Part shown: positions 36,362-45,456 of the stretch, one piece after another | Layout of the letters: every line of letters begins with the position of its first letter | How positions within the stretch are numbered: position 1 is the stretch's first letter | Notes under the pieces: model-generated | Told to the model about the DNA's origin: nothing | The model's database searches: none | Seen by the model: only the letters and a program-made list of their open reading frames with translations | Assembly (NCBI GenBank): GCA_013397455.1 | Contig: VYZB01000124.1 | Coordinates: 1,950,381 to 2,014,380 of the forward strand | Direction: 5' to 3' | Source of the DNA: Crotophaga sulcirostris | Taxonomy: Eukaryota > Chordata > Aves > Cuculiformes > Crotophagidae | DNA length: 64,000 bases | Program-made: the position numbers and the translations under genes

Positions 36362-36622
36362 CCCTCTCAGTCTGCTCTTCTTCAAGCTGAACAGACCCAG
36401 AGCTCAGCCTCTCCTCCTGAGGTGCTCCAGTCACCTCATCCTCTCTGTGGCCTCTGCTGGACTCTCTCCAGTTATTCCTTGTCTTTCGGGAGCTGGAGGG
36501 CCCAGAACTGGACATAGGACTCTGGATGGGGCCTCACCAGGGTAGAGCAGATAGGGAGGAGAAGCCCCCTGACTTGCTGGCCACACTCTTATCCATGCAC
36601 ACCAGGACACTCTTGGCCAAGA
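36362..36622 (-). mobile_element. CR1 LINE, internal ORF2 fragment
   Basis: Minus-strand CR1. The plus strand reads CTTCTTCAAGCTGAACAGAC, CTCAGCCTCTCCTCCTGAGG, CTGCTGGACTCTCTCCAG, GGCCCAGAACTGGACATAGG, GGGGCCTCACCAGGGTAGAG and CTTGCTGGCCACACTCTTAT. These are the reverse complement of the CR1 segment between the reverse transcriptase core and the 3' end. It lacks a CR1 3' end on its left side, so it is truncated at both ends or trimmed by deletion. Confidence 0.92.
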
Positions 36623-37469
36623 AGAAACTCATTATTGGTTTTATTCAGTACCCTTCATAGTAAGGGAGATATTTTTTCCCCTCGTCATTTCCAGTCAGGA
36701 CACTGCTGGAATCAAAAGGGTTGGGGTTTATGCATCAGTGCTGATGGGGTGGCTCAGAGCCCTCTTCTGAAGATGCAGGTCACTGCTTTATTTCCCTTTT
36801 CTACTTAAGCTTATTCTAATTAAGAGTGTCTTAATAAATAATTGATGTGTGTTCCAGTCAAAATGGAGGTTGGGAGCCATACCTCTTACAAACACCATGG
36901 TCAATGCAGTCTGCAATCCAGGAGTCACCTTTGACCACTCATTTATCACCAGACAAGGGCCACTTCATTACGTCTCTATTGATTAGATAAATACTTCGTG
37001 CTTTATTTATCCCTCCATGGAGAGGAGACTTGTAGGAACAAAGAACAATCAGGTTAGACTAAAATCTAAGGAAGAAAAACGAGGTGATAAAACCTGTGCT
37101 GCTCAGCTTCTCTTTCAGAGGGGGCTTTGCAGCACTTGGAATTTTTTTTTTTATCTAATGAATAAAAAAAAGGCTGCAAACTTGCAAATGAGTGAAAAAT
37201 GTCTTTGGCCAAAGTTTTAGTGTTCTATACATTTGCAAATGATTATGCATTGTCCCAGGTGAAGGAGAAGTTGTTCTGCGCTTCCCAGGGTAGCAGAGCC
37301 CGAGGCACAGTGGGGTTCAAGGGAACTCTGGACTTCTGTCCCCACTCCCGGTGCTGTTTACCTGTTGTCAGGTAGCATGGAGGTTTTCAGAGCTGTGGGA
37401 GATGCTAGGAGCCAGGAAGGGACAACTCTGTGTGACAATTGTTCCTGGGGAGCCATTAGACCTACTGTT
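36623..37469. other. Unique AT-rich stretch
   Basis: Mostly AT-rich sequence with a T run (37141-37151) followed by an A run (37164-37170). No gene is recognised. Confidence 0.5.
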
Positions 37470-37560
37470 AGGCTTAGGGTTATGGTTAAGGTTAGGCTTA
37501 GGGTTATGATTAAGATTAGGCTCAGGGTCGTGGTCATGATTAGGCTTAGGGTTAGAGTTG
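37470..37560. repeat. 24-bp minisatellite with telomere-like units
   Basis: Four tandem units: 37470-37493, 37494-37517, 37518-37541 and a partial 37542-37560. The unit begins AGGCTTAGGGTTATG and ends in AAGGTT, AAGATT or ATGATT. Each contains TTAGGGTT or a point variant (TCAGGGTC), so the array resembles degenerate vertebrate telomere repeat TTAGGG set in a longer period. The minus strand is open in one frame and gives a Leu/Thr-rich pseudo-protein that is not a gene. Confidence 0.93.
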
Positions 37561-37615
37561 TCCCCATGTAGAGTTGTTCTCAGAGAGAGCTGTCCCATGG
37601 AGAGCTGTTCTAGAG
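37554..37615. repeat. 16-bp minisatellite adjoining the telomere-like array
   Basis: Four units start with AGAGTTGT or AGAGCTGT: 37554-37569, 37570-37585, 37586-37600 and 37601-37615. Units alternate between a CCCCATG(T/G)-type and a TTCT(C)AGAG-type ending, so the array is really two copies of a 30-32 bp dimer. It overlaps the end of the 24-bp array by 7 bp, making one compound minisatellite of about 145 bp. Confidence 0.88.
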
Positions 37616-38439
37616 CCCTTGGAGCCACCTCACCCAGCATGGCGGGCAGTGAGCACAAGCTGATTTCCAGAGGTGCCTTTGCCCTGTGCTGCAGATTGGA
37701 GGAGAAGAGCAAAACTCTCTCTTCTAATTTGCTGTTGTTCTAAAGTGGGTCATTGGAAAAACAACAGGCATTGAGCAAAATCCTCCCTGACGGCATTTTT
37801 CCTGGCTGCGCGTTTCCCTTCCTGCTGTGCGTGCTCTACCCGCAGCAGGTAGCGACCTGCTCGCACCTGGGAGCTGGGCATGGACCCATGGCCCAGCAGA
37901 CCAGCTGGCTCACAGCCCCAGGTCGAGGTGGCCACAGGCAGGGTTGGGCAGCAGTACGGGCACCTCTGGCTGCCTCTGCATCAGTGCTGCGGCGAGCCCG
38001 TTCAGCAGCACAAAATCCTGCTCCCAGCATCACAGCCCCGCCAAGCAGGTGGGACGGGTGACACATTTATTTTTATTTTCCTTGAGAGATGAATGGAAAG
38101 AGCGAGCCGCCGAGCTGGCCAATAATGTGATTAAACATGTGTGCAGAACACCCTGGGAGCCCAGCACTGCCCAGCAGGGCGAAGGGTGTTCCTGCTGTCT
38201 GGAGTGCTGGGATAAACCCCTTGTGTTGGCAGGGACCCGTCCTGACCCACCATTAGAGAGAAAACAGAGGATGCTATCAACTGTGCCCACCACTTCCCCT
38301 CTCACAAAAGGAATCCCAGATTTCAAAGCAAAATTAGAATTCCGGTTGCTCTTTGGTGAAGATCTGAATCTCTGTCTTCTGCAGGAATGGGTTTGTGCTG
38401 GAATGGTTTGAAGTCAGCTGCTTCAGCAGCATGGAGACT

Positions 38440-38640
38440 GTGAGGCCAGATTTGCATGTGAAATGAATCATGCCTGATGTGATTAAAAATGCCATAAAGG
38501 TTGAATTTAAGACTTTTTTTGTTACTTACTATTAAAGTTTTGCAGTAATTTTCCACCCCCTCAGATGAGCATCGTTCAGATGAAATGGAGAGAAACTTTC
38601 TCTGCGATTCATTACCGAGGGGTCTGAGGGGAATTCTTCA
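38440..38640. promoter_or_regulatory. Candidate conserved element with octamer word
   Basis: Contains ATTTGCAT at 38450-38457 followed by GAAATGAATCATG and TGATTAAAAATGCC, then GTTTTGCAGTAATTTTCC. Repeat-free and AT-rich. Composition-based inference. Confidence 0.22.
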
Positions 38641-39610
38641 CTTTTCAGTGAAAAAGCAAAGCTAAAAATAAAGGTTTTTCCATCAGATAAGTATTTTTAT
38701 AAAAGCTGAGATTCTGGGAAGCACGAGGGCAGCATTTTACCTTGTGAATTGTTGGCAGTAATTGATGAGGAAAAGGAGCGGGAGTGGGCAGGGAGCGGTG
38801 TGCGATGGCACAGCGAGGGCTGGGCACAGGGAACAAGCTGCTTCTGCTCCCAGTGCCCTCCAGTGCAGGCAAGTTTGGCCCTGGCAGTGATGCTGATGGG
38901 CTTTGGTCTGGAGAACACAGAGCAGGGCAATGGAGAAGGGCAAATTTCCCTGCCATGGGCTGATTCCTGTGCTGCTCTGTGCCTGGTTGATGGTGCTGCC
39001 AGGCTCTGTTGCCAAACTGAGTTTCGTGCATTTATTCACCCATTTGGCCCATCCTGGCAAAGTCCTGCGTCCATGGGATCTTAGAGATCACCATGGATTG
39101 TGGAGATGTGAGTTTGGGGGTGATGCCTGGCTGGCCTGATAAGTCATCTGGCTCTGCCATTGTCCATCTGCCTTCTTCTGAAGCAGGCACTGGCGTGAGC
39201 AGTGCATCCCCCTAAGCACCAGCAGCCCCTGGGAAATGGGGATGTGCAGCTCCTGCAGCCACTCTCTGGGATTTGGACATGAAGCCAGGATCCATTTTCA
39301 AAGTTTCCTGAATTTGAGGATTCTGGGAAAACAGAGAGTTGTGGCGCTTAGACATGTGGGGGCTGGGCAGGGGCTGTGCAGGGCACCTCCAGGCACTGCA
39401 AGCAAACTGGAGGTCGGACTGCATTTGCGTTGCTCTGTGTCAGCGTTTCAGTGTTTGAGCATTGCCAGCGTGATCGTTTCGAGAGCAGCTACTGGGGAAA
39501 CAAAGAGCTGACGGGCGCTTTCCCGGGCATTGTTGGCACCATTAGCACAAGGTTGTTTCTAGCCCTGGAGCTGAATATGAGCAGCCAAAGTTTGAACAGC
39601 ACCTGTCCTT

Positions 39611-39646
39611 CCCTGCACAACCATCCATCCCTGCACAACCAGCCAG
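39611..39646. repeat. 18-bp tandem duplication
   Basis: CCCTGCACAACCATCCAT is followed directly by CCCTGCACAACCAGCCAG, two copies differing at two bases. Confidence 0.85.
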
Positions 39647-39681
39647 CACAAATGTGCCTTGAGGCCCAGGAGCAGCTCCTG

Positions 39682-39765
39682 CTGCATCCCCATCCCACCT
39701 CATTCCTGTCCCACTGCATCTCCATCCCGCCCGCAAACTTGTTCCACTGCATCCTTGTGTCCTTG
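39682..39765. repeat. 32-33 bp tandem repeat, about 2.5 copies
   Basis: Units begin CTGCATCC or CTGCATCT: 39682-39713, 39714-39746 and a partial copy from 39747. Shared blocks are CTGCATC, CCATCCC and the ending TGTCCCA/TGTTCCA. Low-copy minisatellite in C-rich sequence. Confidence 0.7.
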
Positions 39766-40747
39766 GACACATCAGTCCCTGGGGAAAGATTATTTGCATG
39801 ATTAACTGAAACCAAGACACATCACAGGCAGCACACCACATCCTTAACCGTGTCTGTGTGACACAGATGCATGTCAGCATATGTCTTAATGGAAGCATCT
39901 ATAGCACTGATAGCAGAACCAGTCAGTGGCTGGAAGGAAAAAAGGAGATATCTCTCTATCTATGGAGATGTGAGGCTGAAAGCATATTTGTATGTAAATG
40001 TGGTGTTTCTAAATGCACGCTAACTCACCAGTTGCTACAGGAGATATTGTGTATTCATAGCAGGAGAGCTTTTTACCAGAACAGGAGTTTTTGAAAGTAC
40101 TTTGCATGATTTTTTCCCTTTTTCTCTAAGTGTCGGCGTTTGACTAACACATTGAAAATTAAAAAATAATTGAAACAGATCATATGCAACTCAGCAGGGG
40201 CATTATTTTCCGGTGAGTGGCAAGGGAATGGCGGAGCGGTAATGCACGGCTTTTGTAGCCTTGTCACTTTGATGAATTCTTTAGCACCATCAGAGGCAGC
40301 GCGGGGGCACTCGGGCTTTACGCTGCCTCTCCTGTCGGGGCGATGCTGCCAGCTGGAGCGCAGCACAGGGCTGGACTCTGGGAGCCTCATTCCGTTAGGG
40401 AGCGTATGTGTTTTCTGCTAATCAGCAATATCCTTTTCCCTTGTAAACACAAATTGGACATGGGGAGATGTTGTTACAACAAGCCTGAGCTTTTCCCCAG
40501 GAGCCTTTGGCCAGTTGCAATCCCTGGTCGAGGATCCCCTCCGACCCTCCCCATCCCACTCAGAAAACCACGCAACGTCAGTGCCTTAGGGGATAAAACC
40601 CCAAAGCAGTGAAGTGTGGGGCATCTGAGCAGGCGATCCTCGCTCTCCACGGATGCTGTTCCCCCAGTCAGTCCCTGCCTTCGCCTCGAATGTTTGTCCA
40701 CTCTGGGATTCCCATGGACAAGTTCACCTTAGGCGTTGCTTTATCCA

Positions 40748-40950
40748 GAGAATCATAGAATTTCTAAGGTTGGAAAAGACCTCTGTGATCATCAAGTCCA
40801 ATCATCAACACAATACCAACATGCCCACTAAATCACGTCCTGAAATGCCACATCTACACGTTATTTGAACCCCTTCAGGCATGGAGACTCCACCACTGCC
40901 CTGAGCAGCCTCCGCCAGTGCTTCACCACTGTTACTGAAAAGAAATTTAA
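40748..40950 (-). mobile_element. CR1 LINE, 3' end fragment (second subfamily type)
   Basis: Minus-strand CR1. The plus strand begins AGAATCATAGAATTTCTAAG, then GGAAAAGACCTCTGTGATCA, CATGCCCACTAAATCACGTC, CACATCTACACGTTATTTG and GGAGACTCCACCACTGCCC, ending at GAAAAGAAATTT. This is the same 3' end type as the copies at 19684 and 21396, in the opposite orientation. About 200 bp, 5'-truncated. Confidence 0.95.
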
Positions 40951-41334
40951 AAACATTTAGGGCTGGCCATGAAGTTTTAACCCTTGTGATGGTCTGTGGG
41001 GTAAGCATGTCTCTGGGGGGCACTGGCTCCTCACCACACATGGGTTGATCCTGTGATTCCATGTGGGCAACTGCAAATCCTGGCTCCTTGCTCATGGCTG
41101 AGCCTGGTTGTGAGGTTTTCTGCCAGCAGATCCTGCAAAAACAACCCCTGATCCCCCAGAGGCACAGGGTGAACAAACATGGGGACCCTGGCAGGCAGCT
41201 GGTCTGGGTGCTCCTGGGGTCCCCAGTGATCTCCCGGCTTGGCAAGGTTGGGGTAGCCAGGAACAGCTTCCCTGGGAAAATAAAAACAACTCATATCTTG
41301 TAACCATATCTGCCTGCGAATGTTTCCATGCCAC

Positions 41335-41480
41335 ATCTGCTGCTTTGAATTAGGACCTGAATATTCATCTCCAAAATGTATAATTTATACTTACAGCAGA
41401 CAATTCATAATTTAAGTGTTATTGCTCTAAATTAAGTATAACATTTAAGCTGGCTTCAGACCAGACAACTAAAACCAAGA
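41335..41480. promoter_or_regulatory. Candidate conserved AT-rich element
   Basis: Includes TTTGAATTAGGACC, TGTATAATTTATACTTAC, GACAATTCATAATTTAAG and CTAAATTAAGTATAAC. Dense TAAT/ATTA cores with no repeat match. Inference from texture. Confidence 0.22.
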
Positions 41481-41689
41481 CTCCAGAAAAAGGAAACCTG
41501 CTCCCTCAGTCTCTCACGCCACAGGGTACCAACTGGATGTCAATACCCAAGCATGCACCCAGGGTGTCCGGTGGGAGGGTGCTCCATCCAGAGCAGGACC
41601 CAGCTGTGCATGGGGCCCCAGCCAGTGCCTCTCCCTCCTCCAAAAGAGAAAGGACCAAAAAAAAAAGTCAGAAATGAAAAAGGAAAATT

Positions 41690-41965
41690 AAACATGAAAA
41701 TTTAATTAAATCACCCTTTGATCACTCTCTGTGGAAGGGACTTAGTTCAGAAGATTATTTGTTGGAGAGCAATAATAGCTTCTAATTAGGAGAGGATTCA
41801 ATGTGAAATGAAGTTTTTATTATTTATTTTAAATCAACCTGTTTTTCCCCATCACAAATCAACAAGGTTCCACGAGCATTACCAGCTAAATATTATTAAA
41901 ATTGTATTTTATAGCTCGGTTCCTTGCCGTTGTTTATCCATTTGAAACTCCTGGTTTAAAGTCAA
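41690..41965. promoter_or_regulatory. Candidate conserved AT-rich element with TCF/LEF-like site
   Basis: Includes AATTTAATTAAATCACC followed directly by CTTTGATCA, which fits the TCF/LEF core CTTTGAT(C). Further on are CTTCTAATTAGGAG, TTTTATTATTTATTTTAAAT and AATATTATTAAAATTG. It could be a Wnt-responsive or homeodomain-bound element, by inference only. Confidence 0.25.
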
Positions 41966-42259
41966 CACAGAAATATAATCAAAGTGGTTGATGGAGAAGC
42001 AGATTGTGCTTTAATTGCAAAGAGCGGGAGCAGGGCGCAGTTGCGAGGTCCTGTGGAAAGCAAGGCTGGAGAAGGGTGGTTTTGCCCACAAAGTCATCCA
42101 TCCTCTCCGCAGGTGCTGCCATGCTGGGGTGGCTGGGGTGGTGTATGCAGCTCCATCCCCATGGTCCCCAGGGAGCAGCCTGCCCAGGTGGGATGAGAGG
42201 CCAGGAAGCTAGAAGAGCTGGGGATGGTGGAGCAGGTGGTGGGTGGCACAACACCTCCC

Positions 42260-42642
42260 AGCCTGGTGAAGAGCAGGGACTTGGTCTGTTCAGCCTGGAG
42301 AAGAGGAGAGTCAGGGGAGACCTCATCACGGTCTGCAGCTTCCTTACAAGAGGATGAGGAGGAGCAGGTGCTGAGCTCCTCTCTCTGACCTGCAGGAATG
42401 GCAGGAAGATGTGCCAGGGGAGGGTTAGGCTGGACATTAGGAGAAGGTTCTCAGAGGGTGAGAACTGGAACAGCTCCCAGGGAAGCAGTCACAGCGCCAA
42501 GCCTGACAATATTCCAGAATCATTTGACCAGCATCCTCAGCCACACGGTGTGAGTGTTGGGGGCGTCCTGTGCAGGGACAGGAGTTTGACTCAATGATCC
42601 TTGTGGGGTCCTTCTAACTCAGAACATTCTATGGTTCTATGG
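42260..42642 (+). mobile_element. CR1 LINE, 3' end fragment (third subfamily type)
   Basis: Plus-strand CR1 of about 380 bp. Blocks in order: GTCTGTTCAGCCTGGAGAAG, CAGGGGAGACCTCATC, GGTGCTGAGCTCCTCTCTCT, TGTGCCAGGGGAGGGTTAGG, GTCACAGCGCCAAGCCTGAC, CACACGGTGTGAGTGTTGGG and CTCAATGATCCTTGTGGGGT, ending with ATTCTATGGTTCTATGG. The ending with 'GATCCTTGTGGG(G)TCC' differs from the other CR1 copies here and marks a separate subfamily. 5'-truncated, frames broken. Confidence 0.95.
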
Positions 42643-42734
42643 CTTTCGGTGGCTGGCATCCTCCTCCACCAGGCTTTGGCTTCCATACAGCAAATCCCCC
42701 AGGAGAGCGGCCATGGCTGCCTCGCCTTTGTGAA

Positions 42735-43015
42735 TGAGGCCCTTAAAGATTTGCATATATCATAATAAATGTGAGTCATAACCAGCCCGCATTTAAAATG
42801 CACACCGAAAGAAAGAACCAAATATCCCCATTAGAGCTTTTATCCCCTGCTATTTCATATCACAATAAAATGTCAAAAGGAAAAGAGAAGCAGATTTCTG
42901 ATATTATTACTTTGAACTTTTCTTGGCTATACTCCCCTGAAGCATGACATTTACCGAGGAGGGGAAAAAAAGAAGAAGCTGGAATATCTCCTTAATCATC
43001 TTTATTTCAGTGCTG
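42735..43015. promoter_or_regulatory. Candidate conserved element with octamer word
   Basis: Contains the perfect octamer ATTTGCAT at 42749-42756 running into ATATCATAATAAATG, then CCCATTAGAGCTTTTATCCC, and a purine-rich run (GGAAAAGAGAAG, GGGGAAAAAAAGAAGAAG). Directly downstream of the CR1 copy at 42260. Composition-based inference. Confidence 0.25.
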
Positions 43016-43163
43016 TGGCATCGAGCAGCTGGACCTCATCCCCTGCCTGTTTGGGAGTAGTGGGCTGGGGTGGCCCTGGGACCTTGCCTTTCCCCCCGTC
43101 ACCCGCTGGAGACCTGGCACCTGGGCACAGAGGAAGTGAAGCAATGGGGAACATCATTGTTAC

Positions 43164-43236
43164 TATTAATTATTATTATTATTATTATTATCATCGTCGT
43201 TGTTGTCATCATCCTCCTCATCTCCTCCTCATCCTG
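43164..43236. repeat. (ATT)n trinucleotide repeat grading into CNT/CCT triplets
   Basis: About ten ATT units (43164-43192) are followed in the same 3-bp rhythm by CATCGTCGTTGTTGTCATCA and then CCTCCTCATCTCCTCC. The change of unit along one period suggests an old triplet array decayed by point mutation with the ATT part re-expanded. It encodes poly-Ile or poly-Asn runs in chance frames. Confidence 0.9.
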
Positions 43237-44379
43237 GGCTGCAGCAATTACCCACTGGTAGAGTTCACAGTCCTGAAGGATCAGGCAAAGAGTAAAATCA
43301 AGACCCTGACTTTTAGGAAAGCAAACTTCCAGCTCTTCCAGGAGTGAGTCAATAGGACCTCCTGGGAAACTGCCTACAGGGACAAAGGAGTAGAACAGAG
43401 CCAGCAGATTTTTAAGATATAAGTGAGGACCTGGCAAGTGAATGTGTTCCCCTGCTCCTTCAAAAAGAAAAGTGGGCAGGAGCACTGCTGAGGTAATGCT
43501 GCACATGGAGCTCTGGCTTTGCCCAAATGATGCCAGAGGCATCAAATCCTCCAAAACTCAGACCCAGAGCCAAACTGTTGAAGCGCTGTGTGAAATCCTG
43601 GCAGCATTGGGGGTCCTGCCGGCACCGGGACTGGTGGGGCTTAGGGGCAGCAGCAGGAGGGGAACATTGGCCACAGTGCAGGAGGAAAGGTGTTGTTATG
43701 GAAACAAATGGCTTGTATTCTCCCAAGGAAGCACGATTTCTGTTTAATAGGGAGAAAACGCAGGGAAGAAGAAAAGGATAATATTTCAAAAAAATTTAAT
43801 GAGACAGGAATTGTCGCCGTTTGCTCTCTGGAGTGGGGAATGGCTCGCGGGGGAAGGGCAAGAGGTGTTTTGCCACCTGTCTGATGTGCCAAGCAGGGCT
43901 GCTCTGCACGGCCAGTGTTGCGCCTGTGGCGAAGCCAAACTTTGAGGCACTCACTCAGCTCCTCCGACACCAGTGAGCTGCCTCAGCTGGGATGCCCCAG
44001 AGATTTTATTTGCTCTAAAGCCTCAGCCTCTACCAAAAGATGCTGCTCATCCATGGGGAAGCCACCGCCAAGGCACTCTACACAGTGAAGTCTGGCGAGG
44101 AGGAGCACCCAAGCAACGCTGCAGAACAGCTTCCCTGGGGGAGACGATGCCCTGCAGGCAGAGGGATGCAGGCAGAGCTGCCCTCACCTTGCCCGACCAC
44201 TTGCCATATGCTCCTGGTCCAGGAGCATCCCTCCAGCGTGGCACAGCCATACCAGTGCAGCCAGCACCTGGCTTCCCTTTCTGAGTGCTGCACTAGCTCC
44301 AGCCTTCATCTCCTCCACCCAGCAATGCTGATTTGCCGAGGAAAGGCGGTGGTTTGATAAGGAACACAATAATTAGGAA

Positions 44380-44830
44380 TGTGCCAGAAACCAGGTATTA
44401 ATAGAAGCGCTATTAGAGAATTTATGGATGATTTAAGATGCAGCCCATTCTGCTAGTGAATGCCTCGTCTGTTTAAGAGCAGTAATTGCCTATTATCTAG
44501 CAGCTTCTGATGTGCTTGGCTCGTGCTGGCACGACACGAGAAGATGCAGCACATATTTAAAGAGCTAATGCCAATTCAAAGGACCTGCTTGTAATTTTAA
44601 ACACAAGAAGCCAATAAAATTCAAATGGCAGCTGAGAGGTAAAAAAAGCAAACGGCAGGCGCCAGGCGCCGAATCAATAAACAGGTAAGTGCCCTGTAGC
44701 ACAGAGGTGGGGCCAGAGATCCGTGGCTGCTTAAACTGCGGAAGGCGGTTCTACTTATCTATAACAGGGGTAGATTGTACCCCTCCCTTACTGTATGCCA
44801 CTTATTTTGTGCCCTGTAGCAAAGACAGTT
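44380..44830. promoter_or_regulatory. Candidate conserved element with paired direct repeats
   Basis: AT-rich DNA with GTATTAATAG, GCTAATGCCAATTC, GAAGCCAATAAAATTC, and GGCGCC twice in 13 bp (44658-44663, 44665-44670). The 13-bp word GTGCCCTGTAGCA occurs exactly twice, 44689-44701 and 44809-44821, 120 bp apart. A regulatory or old-duplication origin is possible; neither is shown. Confidence 0.25.
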
Positions 44831-45142
44831 TCATTGATCAAACAGAAGGCAGTTAATGGCTAAAGGAATGTGAAAAATAATGTAACACCGAGCAAGCCTG
44901 CAAGCATCCTGCTTGTTTATCTCCGTGTACATCTTTTGAAACACATTGACTTGATTTTTTTCCCAATATTTTGGAGCCTGTTTCCTCTTTGAAGTGCACT
45001 AAACTGCCAGAGAAACCTTGATTTCTGGAGCAGGAGGTAAGCATGCTCTCTCATTCGCCTGCTGCGTTGTGTGCCAGGCCCCTCTTGTGAGCGGGAGGAG
45101 CACGACGCTGAGCATGGGATGCCTCAGAGATACGATGCTCGG

Positions 45143-45456
45143 GGCCTACAGGAGAGCAGGGGAGGGGCTCTTGATCAGGGAGTGCAGGGATAGGATGAGG
45201 TGGAATGGTTTTCAGCTGAAAGAGAGGAGATTGAGATGACATCTTAGGAAGAAATGTTTTCCTGTGAGGGGAGGAGGCCCTGGCACAGGTTGCCTGGAGA
45301 AGCGGTGGCTGCCCCATCCCTGGAGGTGTTCCAGGCCAGGTTGGATGGGGCTTGGAGCCCCCTGATCCAGTGGGAGGTGTCCCTGCCCATGGCAGGGGTT
45401 GGAACTGGATGGGCTTTAAGGTCCCTTCCAACCCAAACCATTCCATGATCCTGTGA
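45143..45456 (+). mobile_element. CR1 LINE, 3' end fragment
   Basis: Plus-strand CR1 of about 315 bp carrying the end of ORF2 and the 3' UTR. Frames read AYRRAGEGLLIRECRDRMRW and, after a frame change, LEVFQARLDGAWSPLIQWE, both typical of the CR1 ORF2 C-terminus. The DNA ends CCTTCCAACCCAAACCATTC and CATGATCCTGTGA. Its left edge (GCCTACAGGAGAGC) is at the same CR1 position as the copy at 54012. 5'-truncated and inactive. Confidence 0.96.

Larger units (their letters stand above)
37616..40747. other. Unique stretch with AT-rich islands and minor repeats
   Basis: 38440-38640 is a candidate element. 39611-39646 and 39682-39765 are small tandem duplications. Perfect octamer words ATTTGCAT occur at 38450-38457 and 39792-39799. 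GC-richer DNA lies at 37800-38060 and 40280-40390. A 194-codon frame at 37827-38411 lacks any recognisable domain and no gene is called. Confidence 0.5.
40951..42259. other. Unique stretch, strongly AT-rich at 41335-41965
   Basis: 40951-41330 is mixed sequence. 41335-41480 and 41690-41965 are AT-rich candidate elements separated by GC-richer DNA and a 9-10 base A run near 41660. 42000-42255 is GC-richer with no gene recognised. Confidence 0.5.
42643..45142. other. Unique stretch with AT-rich islands and a trinucleotide repeat
   Basis: Holds candidate elements at 42735-43015 and 44380-44830, and the (ATT)n repeat at 43164-43236. 43500-43720 and 44040-44300 are GC-richer with no gene recognised. 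A perfect 5' splice consensus CAG/GTAAGT occurs at 44682-44690 without a supporting open frame. Confidence 0.5.

Noticed and set aside
37358..37712. Leu/Thr- and Asn/Pro-rich frames on the minus strand
   Set aside because: They are translations of the 24-bp and 16-bp minisatellites.
37827..38411. 194-codon plus-strand frame with a charged segment near its middle
   Set aside because: The first part is low-complexity Ala/Ser/Pro from GC-rich DNA, several overlapping frames are open on both strands, and no homologue is recognised.
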